Positions 7,871-17,241 of a DNA stretch of 64,000 nt are shown here, one piece after another (position 1 is the stretch's first letter; each line of letters begins with the position of its first letter). The stretch is taken from assembly GCA_001592145.1 (NCBI GenBank), contig BCWJ01000004.1, forward strand, positions 62,001 through 126,000, given 5' to 3'. Below the pieces are notes generated by a model, which saw only the letters and a list, made by a program, of their open reading frames with translations, was not told where the DNA came from and ran no database searches. Source of the stretch: Xylanimicrobium pachnodae JCM 13526 = NBRC 107786. Its GTDB lineage: Bacteria > Actinomycetota > Actinomycetes > Actinomycetales > Cellulomonadaceae. The position numbers and the translations under genes were made by a program.

Positions 7871-10336
7871 ATGAGGTTTGGCAGGTTTGACGAGGACGCC
7901 CACGAGTACGTGGTGGAGCGTCCGGACGTCCCGGCGTCCTGGACCAACTATCTGGGCGGCAAGGACTTCTGCACGGTCATCGCCCACCATGGCGGCGGCT
8001 ACTCCTACTACAAGTCCGCCCAGAGCGGCCGCATCACCCGGTTCCGCCAGAACGGCGTGCCGCTCGACCGGCCCGGCAAGTACGTGTACGTGCGCGACGC
8101 CGAGGCGAACGGCGGGGCCGGCGACTTCTGGTCGATCTCCTGGCAACCGGTGGGCAAGCCGTTCGTGGGCCCGGACCAGGCCGTCCCGCTCGACGGGACG
8201 GCCGGGCGCTGGACGTCGGCGCACGGCACCGGGTACTCCCGCTTCGAGTCCTCCTACCGGGGCATCGACGCGCGCCAGACCGTGTTCGTCCCGCTCGACG
8301 ACGACGCCGAGGTCTGGGACGTACGCCTGACCAACACCACCGACGTGCCGCGCACGCTCACGGTCACGGGCTACGTCGAGTTCTCGTTCCACACCATCAC
8401 GGTGGACAACCAGAACCTGCAGATGTCGCTGTACTCCCAGGGCGCCGACTACGCCGACGGCGTCATCGAGGTGGACGCGTACTACGAGCCGTGGACGTTC
8501 CACTACTTCACGTCCGCGGGCCCGGGCGGCGCCGCGGCCGACTCGTTCGACGCGCTGCGCGACGCGTTCATCGGCTCCTACCGCGACGAGTCCAACCCGC
8601 TGGCCGTCTCCGTGGGCCAGGGGTCCGGCTCGCAGGGCACCACGCAGAACCACTGCGGCGCCCTGGCGCACCAGGTGACGATCCAGCCGGGCGAGACCGT
8701 GCGGCTGTCGTACGTGCTCGGCTACGGCTCGCGCGCCGCCGCGGGCCTCGCGATGCGTGCCAAGTACGCCGACCCCGCCGTCGTCGACGCCGAGTTCGCG
8801 GCGCTCGTGGACCACTGGCGCGCCAAGCAGGCCAAGCTCGCCGTGACCACCCCGCACGCCGGCATGAACGCCATGCTCAACACCTGGACGCTGCTCCAGG
8901 CCGAGACGTGCGTGGTGTGGTCGCGCTTCGCGTCGTTCGTCGAGGTGGGCGGGCGCACCGGCCTGGGCTACCGCGACACCGCACAGGACTGCATGAGCGT
9001 CATCCACTCCAACCCGACTCGGTCCAAGCAGCGCATCGTGGAGCTGCTGCGCGCCCAGACGGAGGCGGGCTACGGCCTGCACCTGTTCGACCCGGCCGAC
9101 TTCGACCCGGACGCCCCGAAGCTCCCGGACATCCCGTCGCCCACCATCGTGCCCAAGACCGACCGCGCCTCCCTGATCCACGGCCTGGAGGACACCTGCT
9201 CGGACGACCACCTGTGGCTCGTGCCCACCATCGCCGAGTACGTCAAGGAGACGGGCGAGACCGAGTTCCTCGACCAGGAGATCACCTACGCCGAGGGCTC
9301 GACCGGCACGGTGTGGGAGCACCTGGAGCGCGCCCTCGACTTCACGTCCGCCCAGATCGGCGCCAACGGCGTCGCACTCGGCCTGCGCGCCGACTGGAAC
9401 GACGGCATCAACCTGGGCGGCGGCGAGACGGCCCTGGTGACCTTCCTGCACGCATGGGCCATCCGCGCGTACCTGGAGCTGGCCACCGCGCTCGGGCGCA
9501 CGGGCGCCGTCGAGCGCTACGAGGCCGAGCTGGAGCGCCTGGCCGCCGTGGCGGACAAGGAGCTGTGGGACGGGCGCTGGTGGCGCCGCGGCATCACCCG
9601 CGACGGCGTGCTCATCGGCTCGCAGGACAACACCGAGGGCAAGATCTTCCTGGAGCACCAGGCGTGGCCCGTCATCGGCGGCATCACGTCACGCGAGCGC
9701 GGCATCGCGTCCATGGACGCCGTGCACGAGCTGCTGGGGTCCGAGTTCGGCACGCACCTGAACTGGCCGGCGTTCACGCAGGTGGACGACAGCATCGGGT
9801 TCCTCACCCGCGTCTACCCGGGCATCAAGGAGAACGCCGCGATCTTCAGCCACCCCAACGCGTGGCCGATCATCGCCGAGGCCATGCTGGGTCGCGGCAA
9901 CGAGGCCATGGCGTTCTACGACTCGATCCTCCCCTACCACCAGAACGACCAGATCGAGACGCGCGAGGCCGAGCCGTACGCCTACGTGCAGTTCGTCTAC
10001 GGCCGCGATCACGAGCGGTTCGGGCTCGGGCAGAACCCCTGGCTGACCGGGTCCGCGGGCTGGATGTACACGGCCGCCACCAAGTACATCCTGGGCATCC
10101 GCCCCGCCCTCGATGGGCTCATCGTGGACCCGGCGATCCCCGCCGACTGGGACGGCTTCGAGGTGCGCCGCGAGTGGCGCGGCGCCGTCTACGAGATCAC
10201 CGTGCGCAACCCGGAGCACGCACAGAAGGGCGTGCGCTCCCTCGTCGTGGACGGCACCGAGCTCCCCGCCGGGACGACGACGGTGCCGCTCGCCCCCGCC
10301 GGCGCGAGCGTGCGAGTGGAGGTCACGCTGGGCTGA
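7871..10336 (+). CDS. GH94 phosphorylase, probably N,N'-diacetylchitobiose phosphorylase
   Basis: 821-residue cytoplasmic inverting disaccharide phosphorylase (glycoside hydrolase family 94, full length, no signal peptide). From memory of the families it follows Vibrio diacetylchitobiose phosphorylase more closely than Cellulomonas cellobiose phosphorylase. Examples are SRFASFVEVGGRTGLGYRDT (351-370), DTCSDDHLWLVPT (441-453) and YGRDHERFGLGQNPWLTGS near the C-terminus. The catalytic acid region RADWND is at 506-511. The expected reaction is diacetylchitobiose plus phosphate to GlcNAc and GlcNAc-1-phosphate. The preceding mutase fusion could convert the phosphorylated product to GlcNAc-6-phosphate. 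Cellobiose specificity is the main alternative. Confidence 0.85.
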   Translation: MRFGRFDEDAHEYVVERPDVPASWTNYLGGKDFCTVIAHHGGGYSYYKSAQSGRITRFRQNGVPLDRPGKYVYVRDAEANGGAGDFWSISWQPVGKPFVGPDQAVPLDGTAGRWTSAHGTGYSRFESSYRGIDARQTVFVPLDDDAEVWDVRLTNTTDVPRTLTVTGYVEFSFHTITVDNQNLQMSLYSQGADYADGVIEVDAYYEPWTFHYFTSAGPGGAAADSFDALRDAFIGSYRDESNPLAVSVGQGSGSQGTTQNHCGALAHQVTIQPGETVRLSYVLGYGSRAAAGLAMRAKYADPAVVDAEFAALVDHWRAKQAKLAVTTPHAGMNAMLNTWTLLQAETCVVWSRFASFVEVGGRTGLGYRDTAQDCMSVIHSNPTRSKQRIVELLRAQTEAGYGLHLFDPADFDPDAPKLPDIPSPTIVPKTDRASLIHGLEDTCSDDHLWLVPTIAEYVKETGETEFLDQEITYAEGSTGTVWEHLERALDFTSAQIGANGVALGLRADWNDGINLGGGETALVTFLHAWAIRAYLELATALGRTGAVERYEAELERLAAVADKELWDGRWWRRGITRDGVLIGSQDNTEGKIFLEHQAWPVIGGITSRERGIASMDAVHELLGSEFGTHLNWPAFTQVDDSIGFLTRVYPGIKENAAIFSHPNAWPIIAEAMLGRGNEAMAFYDSILPYHQNDQIETREAEPYAYVQFVYGRDHERFGLGQNPWLTGSAGWMYTAATKYILGIRPALDGLIVDPAIPADWDGFEVRREWRGAVYEITVRNPEHAQKGVRSLVVDGTELPAGTTTVPLAPAGASVRVEVTLG

Positions 10337-10351
10337 CCCCCACGATCGCGG

Positions 10352-10402
10352 CCTGGCGTGACGAGATGCGTGGCGAAATCACAGCACATTCGTCACGCCA
10401 GG
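10352..10402. terminator. Long inverted repeat between GH94 gene and pncB
   Basis: Perfect 13-bp arms CCTGGCGTGACGA and TCGTCACGCCAGG with a 25-nt spacer, extended outward by an imperfect CGCGG/CCGCG pair. It sits 16 bp past the GH94 stop and ends about 28 bp before the pncB start. It can act as terminator of the upstream pair. Its nearness to pncB also allows an operator or leader role; no U-tract is present. Confidence 0.5.
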
Positions 10403-10430
10403 ACCGCGAATGGGGCCTAGCGTTGCGCCT

Positions 10431-11828
10431 ATGACCGAGATCGACCGGGGCACCGCCGCCCCCCTGACCGGCGCGATCCCGGCCGCGACCCTCCCCGCCG
10501 CGCGCCCGACGACCGCGCTCCTGACCGACAAGTACGAGCTGACCATGCTCCAGGCGGCGCTTGCGGACGGAACCGCACAACGGCACTGCGTCTTCGAGGT
10601 GTTCACGCGACGGCTGCCCGCGGGCCGCCGCTACGGGGTGCTCGCCGGCACCGGCCGCATCCTGGAAGCCCTGCCCCACTTCCGCTTCGACGACGTCGAG
10701 CTCGGCTTCCTGGACGAGACCGGCGTCGTCGACGACCGCACCCTCGACTACCTGTCCGGCTACCGGTTCACCGGGAGCATCGTCGGGTACGCGGAGGGCG
10801 AGGCGTTCTTCCCCGGCTCCCCCGTGCTCCAGGTCGAGGGCACGTTCGCGGAGGCCGTGCTGCTCGAGACCGTGATCCTGTCGATCCTCAACTTCGACTC
10901 CGCCATCGCCTCGGCCGCCTCGCGCATGACGTCCGCCGCCGTGGAGCGGCCCTGCCTGGAGATGGGCGCCCGCCGCGCGCACGAGCAGGCCGCCGTGGCC
11001 GCCTCCCGGGCCGCCGTCATCGCCGGCTTCGCCGGGACGTCCAACCTGGAGGCCGGCTACCGCTACGGGCTGGCCACCATCGGCACCGCAGCCCACGCCT
11101 TCACGCTCCTGCACGACGACGAGCTCTCCGCCTTCCGGGCACAGGTCGCGGCGCTCGGCACCGGCACCACCCTCCTGGTGGACACCTACGACGTGCGCCA
11201 AGGGGTCGTCAACGCCATCACCGCCGCCGGCACGGGTCTCGGCGCCGTACGGCTCGACTCCGGCGACCTCGGCTCCCTGGCCGTCGAGACCCGCCACCAG
11301 CTCGACGAGCTCGGCGCCACCGGCACCCAGATCGTGGTCACGTCCGACCTCGACGAGCACGCCATCGCGGCGCTCGCGGCCACCCCGGTGGACTCGTACG
11401 GCGTCGGCACGTCCCTGGTGACCGGCTCGGGCGCGCCCACCTGCGGGATGGTCTACAAGCTCGTGGCTCGGGCCGACGCGGACGGGGTGCTGCAGCCGGT
11501 GGCCAAGGCCTCCGCCGGCAAGCCGAGCCAGGGCGGCCGCAAGGCCGCCGCGCGCCGCCTGGGCGACGACGGTCGCGCCGTCGAAGAGGTGCTGGTGGTG
11601 GGCGAGGACGAGGCCGTGGCCGCCTGGGAGCCGCCGAGCGACGACCTGCGCGCCCTGCACGTACCCCTCGTGATCGACGGCGCCGTGGACTCCCGCTGGG
11701 TGGGCGCCTACGGGGTGGAGAACGCGGCGCGCACGCACCTCGCCTCGCGGGCCGAGCTCCCCCGGGGGGCCCGGCGCCTGTCCGCGGGTGATCCCGCGTT
11801 GCCCACGACGACGCTCACCCTGCCCTGA
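10431..11828 (+). CDS. pncB: Nicotinate phosphoribosyltransferase
   Basis: Converts nicotinate and PRPP to nicotinate mononucleotide (NAD salvage), cytoplasmic. About 465 residues. Family features include the N-terminal LLTDKYELTMLQAAL, FEVFTRRLPAGRRYGVLAG, the EMGARRAHEQ segment, VDTYDVRQGV, VRLDSGDL and TSDLDEHAI. The ATG at 10431 is chosen over an upstream GTG at 10410, which would start inside the inverted repeat region. In mycobacteria pncB1 lies beside clpS; here the two are separated by the mutase/GH94 pair. Confidence 0.95.
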   Translation: MTEIDRGTAAPLTGAIPAATLPAARPTTALLTDKYELTMLQAALADGTAQRHCVFEVFTRRLPAGRRYGVLAGTGRILEALPHFRFDDVELGFLDETGVVDDRTLDYLSGYRFTGSIVGYAEGEAFFPGSPVLQVEGTFAEAVLLETVILSILNFDSAIASAASRMTSAAVERPCLEMGARRAHEQAAVAASRAAVIAGFAGTSNLEAGYRYGLATIGTAAHAFTLLHDDELSAFRAQVAALGTGTTLLVDTYDVRQGVVNAITAAGTGLGAVRLDSGDLGSLAVETRHQLDELGATGTQIVVTSDLDEHAIAALAATPVDSYGVGTSLVTGSGAPTCGMVYKLVARADADGVLQPVAKASAGKPSQGGRKAAARRLGDDGRAVEEVLVVGEDEAVAAWEPPSDDLRALHVPLVIDGAVDSRWVGAYGVENAARTHLASRAELPRGARRLSAGDPALPTTTLTLP

Positions 11829-11849
11829 CCGACGCGGCCCTGGCGCGTC

Positions 11850-11869
11850 GGCTATACACGTGTATAGCC
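11850..11869. promoter_or_regulatory. Perfect 20-bp palindrome, probable TetR operator
   Basis: GGCTATACACGTGTATAGCC is a perfect palindrome ending 7 bp before the GTG start of the TetR gene. It overlaps a TATAGC-like -10 element, which suggests a leaderless or very short-leader transcript. The placement is typical of autoregulation of a TetR repressor and its downstream ABC exporter. Confidence 0.8.
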
Positions 11870-11876
11870 TGGTCCC

Positions 11877-12533
11877 GTGGACACCGGCGAACCTGACGTC
11901 ACGGCACGCGATCGCATCCTCGACGCCGCGATCGACTGCTTCGCGCGGCACGGCTTCGACGCCCCCGTACGGACCATCGCCGCCGCGGCCGACGTCTCCC
12001 CCGGCCTGATCACCCACCACTTCGGCTCCAAGGACGCCCTGCGCGCCGAGTGCGACACCACCGTCATCGCCCGGTACCGCACCTTCAAGGACGACGCCGT
12101 CGAGACCCCGTCCGAGTCGCTGCGGGGCCTGTTCCCCGACATGGGGGACGCCCCGGTGCTCGTCGTGTACATGATCCGCGCGCTCGGCACCGGGGGCGCT
12201 CCCGCACGGGTCTTCCGCGACCAGCTCGTCGACCAGCTGCGCGTGGTGATGACGCACTCGCTGGCCACCGGACTCGTGCGCCCCTCCCGCGACGAGGAGG
12301 CGCGGCTGCGCACGATCGTCACGCAGTCCATGGGCGGGCTGCTCGTCGAGTTCATGACCGACCCGGGGGCGAGCCCCGAAGAGTTCGTCGCGCGGGTCAT
12401 GTCCCCCACCCACGAGACCCTCCTCCCGCTGCTCGAGCTGTACACCGAGGGACTCTTCGCCACCTCCGACCTGCTCGACACGTACCTCAGCCTCCAAGGC
12501 ACCATCCCCACTCCAGAGACGGACATCCGATGA
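11877..12533 (+). CDS. TetR family transcriptional regulator
   Basis: 218-residue repressor. The N-terminal helix-turn-helix covers about residues 10-55 ([45 protein letters not shown]). The C-terminal ligand domain is of the actinobacterial type with TetR_C_33-like features and has no recognisable ligand motif. It overlaps the ABC ATPase start by 3 bp (ATGA), so it very likely controls the exporter operon through the palindrome just upstream. Confidence 0.92.
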   Translation: MDTGEPDVTARDRILDAAIDCFARHGFDAPVRTIAAAADVSPGLITHHFGSKDALRAECDTTVIARYRTFKDDAVETPSESLRGLFPDMGDAPVLVVYMIRALGTGGAPARVFRDQLVDQLRVVMTHSLATGLVRPSRDEEARLRTIVTQSMGGLLVEFMTDPGASPEEFVARVMSPTHETLLPLLELYTEGLFATSDLLDTYLSLQGTIPTPETDIR

Positions 12534-13531
12534 CTGGCAACGCACCTGCCCTCCGGGTCGAGGGCCTCACCAAGAGCTTCGGTCACGTCCACGCGCTGCG
12601 CGGACTCGACCTCGTGGTACCCCGCGGCCAGGTGACCGGCTTCCTGGGCCCGAACGGCGCCGGCAAGTCCACCACCATCCGCGTGCTGCTCGGCCTGCTG
12701 CGGGCCGACGGCGGCACCGTGCGCGTGCTCGACCAAGATCCCTGGTCCGACGCCGTCGCCCTGCACCGCCGCATCGCCTACGTGCCCGGCGACGTCACCC
12801 TGTGGCCCAACCTCACCGGCGGCGAGGCCATCGACATCCTGTGTCGGCTCTCGGGCCCGCTCGACCCGGCCCGCAAGGCCGCCATGCTCGACCGCTTCGA
12901 GCTCGACCCCACCAAGAAGGCACGCACCTACTCCAAGGGCAACCGCCAGAAGGTCGCGCTCGTGGCGGCGCTCGCGTCCCGCGCCGAGCTCCTGCTGCTC
13001 GACGAGCCGACCTCGGGACTCGACCCGATCATGGAGGCCGCCTTCACGCAGTCGATCGCCGAGGTCAAGGCCGAGGGCCGCTCCGTGCTGCTGAGCAGCC
13101 ACATCTTCGCGGAGGTCGAGAAGCTCGCCGATCGCGTCGCCATTATCCGCGACGGCGTCACCGTCGAGCAGGGGTCGCTGGCCGAGCTGCGGCACCTCAC
13201 CCGCACCTCCGTGACGGTCGCGCTCGACGGCGGACCCGACGGGCTCGCCGCCCTGCCCGGCGTGCACGACCTCGCGGTGCACGACGACGGCCAGCACGTC
13301 ACCTTCGCCGTCGACACGGGTTCCCTGCCCGCGGTGCTCGCGGAGCTCGCGACGCTCCACCCGCGCTCGCTCGTCGCGAACCCGCCCTCGCTCGAGGAGC
13401 TGTTCCTCCAGCACTACAACGCGGCCGGGGCCGACGCTCCGGCACCCACGGGGTCTGCCCCGTCGGGCCCGGCTGCGTCGGATCAGGCACCGTCGGCCGC
13501 CACCCGCGCCGGACGGGCGGCGACGCGATGA
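12530..13531 (+). CDS. ABC transporter ATP-binding protein
   Basis: 333-residue ATPase of the DrrA/CcmA-like class. Walker A is [10 protein letters not shown], the signature is the variant [11 protein letters not shown], Walker B is [13 protein letters not shown], and the H-loop lies in LLSSHIF. The C-terminal about 100 residues form the DUF4162-like extension of exporter ATPases, followed by an Ala/Pro/Ser-rich tail. It pairs with the permease at 13528 by a 4-bp overlap. Likely a drug or lipid exporter; substrate unknown. Confidence 0.93.
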   Translation: MTGNAPALRVEGLTKSFGHVHALRGLDLVVPRGQVTGFLGPNGAGKSTTIRVLLGLLRADGGTVRVLDQDPWSDAVALHRRIAYVPGDVTLWPNLTGGEAIDILCRLSGPLDPARKAAMLDRFELDPTKKARTYSKGNRQKVALVAALASRAELLLLDEPTSGLDPIMEAAFTQSIAEVKAEGRSVLLSSHIFAEVEKLADRVAIIRDGVTVEQGSLAELRHLTRTSVTVALDGGPDGLAALPGVHDLAVHDDGQHVTFAVDTGSLPAVLAELATLHPRSLVANPPSLEELFLQHYNAAGADAPAPTGSAPSGPAASDQAPSAATRAGRAATR

Positions 13532-15186
13532 CCGTCCAGGAGATCTCGCGTCACACCACCCCGGCCGGCCGGCCACAGCACACCGCGCCGCACGAGACGC
13601 TGGCGGGGCTGGGGGCCATGAGCCGCCTCTTCTGGCGGCGCAACCGGGTGCGGCTCGTCGTGTGGGCCGTGTTCGTGATCGCGATGGTCGGGTACGTCAT
13701 CAGCTACTACCAGTCCATCTTCACCACCCAGGCCTCGCTCGACGACTTCGCCCGGGTCAGCGACACCCCCGGCATCAAGGCCCTGACCGGGCTCGCCGCG
13801 AACCCGGCCACGATGGGCGGCGCCGTGTGGACCAAGATCTGGATGTTCGTCGCGGTCGCGCTCGCCATCGGGGTGGTGTTCCTGGTGACGCGCAACGGCC
13901 GGGCCGACGAGGAGACCGGCCGCACCGAGCTGCTCCGGTCCCGCGTGCTCGGGCTGCACGCCGGGTCCGTCGCCACCTGGTCATGGGTCGCCGGGCTGTG
14001 CGTCGTGGCCGGGCTGGGCACGGCGCTCGTCAGTGCGGCCATGGGCCTCGACCCGGCCGGGACGGGCATCACCGGGTCCCTGCTGTTCGGCCTGTCCGTG
14101 ACCGGCGCCGGGCTGTTCGGGCTCGGCGTGGGTGCCGTCGCGGGTCAGGTCACCTCGACCAGCCGCGGCGCGAACACGCTCGGGTCGGTCGTCGTCGTCG
14201 GGTTCTACGTGCTGCGCATGGTGGGCGACCTGGGCAACGGCGCCCTGACCTGGGCCTCCCCCATCGGGTGGGCGCAGCAGGTCGAGCCGTGGGGGGCGGA
14301 CCGGTGGTGGCCGCTGGCCCTGCTGGTGGCGCTCACCGCGGCACTGCTCGCCGTCGCGGGCCTTATCGAGGCGCGCCGCGACCACGGGGCGGGGCTGCTG
14401 CCCGAACGGCTCGGCAACCCCGGCGCACCACGGCGCTGGGCGTCCCCCCTCGGGCTCGCCCTGCGCCTGCAGCGCGGGCCCATCGCCGGGTGGACCGTCG
14501 CGGTCGTGCTCACCGCCGGGCTCTTCGGCTCCGTGGTCGAGTCGATGACCGACCTGCTCGACGACGCCGCCGCCTCGGCGACCGACCTGATCGGCGGCAC
14601 CGGCGTCGACGCCCTGCTGGCCATGCTGACCGGGCTCATCGCGCTCGTCGTGGCCGTGTTCGCCGTGCAGTCGGCAGTGTCGCTGCGCGGGGACGAGGCG
14701 ACCGCGATCCTCGAACCCCAGCTCGCGGGCGCCGTCGGCAGGGTCCGGTGGGCGGCGCAGCGCCTGGTGATCCCCGTCGTGGGCTCAGCCGTGCTGCTCG
14801 CCGTCGGCGGCGCCATCTTCGGCGCCTCGTACGGGTCCACCGTCTCCGACCCGTCGCAGGCCGCGAGGCTCGCCGGGGCGGCCCTCGCCTACTGGCCCGC
14901 GATCATGGTCCTCACCGGGGTCGCCGTGCTGCTCTTCGGGTACCTGCCGCGCCTGGCCGTCGCCCTGTCGTGGGGTGTGATCGCGGCCGTGTGGTTCCTG
15001 ATGTTCGTGGGTGACGCGCTGGGCCTGCCCCAGTCGCTGCTCGACGTGCTCCCCTGGAGCGCCACCCCGTACGTCCCCCTCGAACCGCTGACCTGGACCC
15101 CGCTGATCGTCATGACGGTGGTCGCCGCGGCCTTCGTCGCGCTCGGCCTGCGACGGTTCCGCGCCCGCGACCTGCAGCCTGCCTGA
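13528..15186 (+). CDS. ABC exporter permease, two-repeat type
   Basis: 552-residue membrane protein resembling polyketide/antibiotic exporter permeases. About 12 hydrophobic segments fall in two halves (first beginning [21 protein letters not shown], second beginning [18 protein letters not shown]), joined by a basic cytoplasmic linker near residues 285-315. A soluble N-terminal tail of about 35 residues precedes the first helix. It ends the TetR-ATPase-permease operon and is followed by a terminator. Confidence 0.9.
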   Translation: MTVQEISRHTTPAGRPQHTAPHETLAGLGAMSRLFWRRNRVRLVVWAVFVIAMVGYVISYYQSIFTTQASLDDFARVSDTPGIKALTGLAANPATMGGAVWTKIWMFVAVALAIGVVFLVTRNGRADEETGRTELLRSRVLGLHAGSVATWSWVAGLCVVAGLGTALVSAAMGLDPAGTGITGSLLFGLSVTGAGLFGLGVGAVAGQVTSTSRGANTLGSVVVVGFYVLRMVGDLGNGALTWASPIGWAQQVEPWGADRWWPLALLVALTAALLAVAGLIEARRDHGAGLLPERLGNPGAPRRWASPLGLALRLQRGPIAGWTVAVVLTAGLFGSVVESMTDLLDDAAASATDLIGGTGVDALLAMLTGLIALVVAVFAVQSAVSLRGDEATAILEPQLAGAVGRVRWAAQRLVIPVVGSAVLLAVGGAIFGASYGSTVSDPSQAARLAGAALAYWPAIMVLTGVAVLLFGYLPRLAVALSWGVIAAVWFLMFVGDALGLPQSLLDVLPWSATPYVPLEPLTWTPLIVMTVVAAAFVALGLRRFRARDLQPA

Positions 15187-15192
15187 GCGGAA

Positions 15193-15232
15193 CCGCCCGA
15201 GCAGAACCGCCGACGCGGAACCGCTCGGGCGG
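15193..15232. terminator. Bidirectional terminator between exporter operon and helicase
   Basis: Perfect 10-bp arms CCGCCCGAGC and GCTCGGGCGG with a 20-nt loop, placed between the convergent stops at 15186 and 15243. It can serve both strands. Confidence 0.7.
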
Positions 15233-15242
15233 GCCCGCGCCC

Positions 15243-17207
15243 TCAGGACTCGACGAACCAGGCGCGGACCATCGCGACGCGGGCGTCGAGCTGCGCCGCC
15301 GTGGCGAGCGGGACCTCCGGTCCGCCGCACCGGCGGCGCAGCTCCGTGTGCACCGAGCCGTGCGGGCGGCCGGACTTGCGCGCCCATGCCGAGACCAGCT
15401 TCGACAGCTCCTTGCGCAGCGCGGCAGCCCGCCGGTGCTCCTGCTCGGACTGCTCCGCCGCGGCCTCACGGGGCGAGGGTCCGCTCCCGCGGCCACGCAG
15501 CTGGTCCGCCTGCCGCTGACGCAGCAACGTGGCCACCTGATCGGGCTCCAGCAGGCCGGGCAGGCCCAGGAAGTCCAGCTCCTCGGCCGAGCCGACCTCG
15601 CCGCCCGTGCCGAACTGGCCGCCGTCGAACAGCACCCCGTCGAACGCGGCCTGCGACTCCATGGCCTCGAACGAGCCCAGCAGGTCACCCGACGCCTTCT
15701 CCTCGCGGTTGGCGGCCGCGAGCAGCGCCGCCTCGGGGTCGTACTCGATACCTTGTTCCTCGGCGGTGGCGGGTCGATCGAGCGCGTGGTCCCGCTCCAC
15801 CTCCATCGCGCCCGCCAGCTCGAGCAGCGGCGCCACGGACGGCAAGAACACCGACGCCGTCTCGCCGCGCGTGCGGGCCCGCACGAACCGGCCCACGGCC
15901 TGGGCGAAGAACAGCGGGGTCGACGCCGAGGTGGCATACACCCCGACGGCCAGCCGGGGCACGTCGACGCCCTCCGAGACCATGCGCACCGCGACCATCC
16001 ACCGCGAGTCGTCACGCGCGAAGGCGTCGATCCGGTCCGAGGCGCCGTCGTCGTCGGACAGCACGACCGTGGGCGACGATCCCGTGATGCGCGCCAGATG
16101 GCCCGCGTACGCGCGCGCCGTCGTCTGGTCGGTGGCGATGACCAGGCCACCGGCGTCGGGCACGGAACGGCGCACCTGCGTGAGGCGCTGATCAGCAGCG
16201 GCGAGCACGGACGGGATCCACTCGCCCTCCGGGTCCAGCGCCGTCCGCCACGCCTGCGCCGTCAGGTCCTTGGTCATGGCCTCACCCAGACGGGCCGAGA
16301 CCTCGTCCCCCGACTTGGTGCGCCAGCGCATGTTCCCCGAGTACGTCATGAACAGCACCGGCCGCACGACCTTGTCCCGCAGCGCGTCGCCGTACCCGTA
16401 GGTGTAGTCGGCCTTGGAACGGCGGATGCCGGCGCCGTCGGCCTCATACGTGACGAACGGGATCGGCGAGGAGTCCGAACGGAACGGGGTGCCCGTGAGG
16501 GCCAGTCGGCGCGTCGCCTCCTCGAACGCCTCGCGCACACCGTCACCCCAGGACAGCGCGTCGCCGCCATGGTGCACCTCGTCGAGGATCACCAGGGTGC
16601 GCGCGGCCTCGGTGCGCGCGCGGTGCAGCGCCGGGTTCGCGGCCACCTGGGCGTACGTCAACGCCACGCCGTCGTATTGCGAACCGTGGCGTCCCTGGGA
16701 GTTCTTGAAGGACGGGTCGATCCGGATGCCGACGCGCGCCGCGGCGTCCGCCCACTGGTGCTTGAGGTGCTCGGTGGGTGCGACGACCGTGACACGCCGC
16801 ACGACCTGCCGCTCCATGAGCTCGGTGGCCACGCGCAGCGCGAACGTCGTCTTGCCCGCGCCCGGGGTGGCGACGGCCAGGAAGTCACGGGGCTCCCGGG
16901 CGCGGTATGCCTCGAGCGCCTCGGCCTGCCAGGCACGCAGGTTCGACGCGGTGCCCCACGGCGCACGACGCGGGAATGCCGGACCCAGCTGGGACGCCGC
17001 CGCCGAGGACGGGGCCTGCGGAGCGGGGCGCACGGGGGTGCCCGCATCCGGAAAACCGACGGCGCGGACATCCGACGCGCCGACGGCGCGGACATCCGAC
17101 GCGCCGACGGCGCGGAGCTCGACGTTCCGCTCCGTGGGGGGTTCCGGCTCTGCCGCCGCGGCGAACAGATCGAAGGGGTCGGGATCGGGGAGAGGGAGGG
17201 CGCTCAC
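15243..17207 (-). CDS. DEAD/DEAH box helicase (SF2)
   Basis: 654-residue SF2 helicase common in actinobacteria. Motif I is VATPGAGKTTFAL, motif II is ILDEVHHGG, motif III is LALTGTPFRSD, and the C-terminal RecA lobe carries the arginine-finger motif QAVGRFVRAR. A Q-motif-like segment precedes motif I (LRAWQAEALEAYRA). The first about 75 residues are low complexity and include an octapeptide repeat (RAVGASDV). The GTG start at 17207 begins the conserved SALPLPDPDPFDLF segment; a longer frame upstream is not supported. Role probably in DNA or RNA metabolism; exact function unknown. Confidence 0.88.
   Translation of the reverse strand: MSALPLPDPDPFDLFAAAAEPEPPTERNVELRAVGASDVRAVGASDVRAVGFPDAGTPVRPAPQAPSSAAASQLGPAFPRRAPWGTASNLRAWQAEALEAYRAREPRDFLAVATPGAGKTTFALRVATELMERQVVRRVTVVAPTEHLKHQWADAAARVGIRIDPSFKNSQGRHGSQYDGVALTYAQVAANPALHRARTEAARTLVILDEVHHGGDALSWGDGVREAFEEATRRLALTGTPFRSDSSPIPFVTYEADGAGIRRSKADYTYGYGDALRDKVVRPVLFMTYSGNMRWRTKSGDEVSARLGEAMTKDLTAQAWRTALDPEGEWIPSVLAAADQRLTQVRRSVPDAGGLVIATDQTTARAYAGHLARITGSSPTVVLSDDDGASDRIDAFARDDSRWMVAVRMVSEGVDVPRLAVGVYATSASTPLFFAQAVGRFVRARTRGETASVFLPSVAPLLELAGAMEVERDHALDRPATAEEQGIEYDPEAALLAAANREEKASGDLLGSFEAMESQAAFDGVLFDGGQFGTGGEVGSAEELDFLGLPGLLEPDQVATLLRQRQADQLRGRGSGPSPREAAAEQSEQEHRRAAALRKELSKLVSAWARKSGRPHGSVHTELRRRCGGPEVPLATAAQLDARVAMVRAWFVES
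17056..17118. repeat. 24-bp in-frame tandem repeat in helicase gene
   Basis: Two identical 24-bp units starting at 17056 and 17080 and a partial third from 17104 encode repeats of RAVGASDV in the non-conserved N-terminal region of the helicase. Units are whole multiples of a codon, so copy-number change would keep the frame. Confidence 0.85.
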
Positions 17208-17241
17208 TGCTGGTGGTATCCGCCCTTCCCGGCTCGTGCGA

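Noticed and set aside
5638-7947. 769-codon minus-strand frame opposite the mutase fusion
   Set aside because: High-GC shadow frame; all domain motifs are on the plus strand.
7865-9658. 597-codon minus-strand frame opposite the GH94 gene
   Set aside because: Shadow of a full-length GH94 gene; rich in Arg/Gly/Val/His with no recognisable domain.
7871-10336. Calling the GH94 enzyme cellobiose phosphorylase
   Set aside because: Key segments follow the chitobiose phosphorylase pattern; cellobiose is kept only as the alternative.
10323-13576. Long minus-strand frames opposite pncB, TetR and the ABC ATPase
   Set aside because: They cross several well-supported plus-strand genes and lack conserved motifs.
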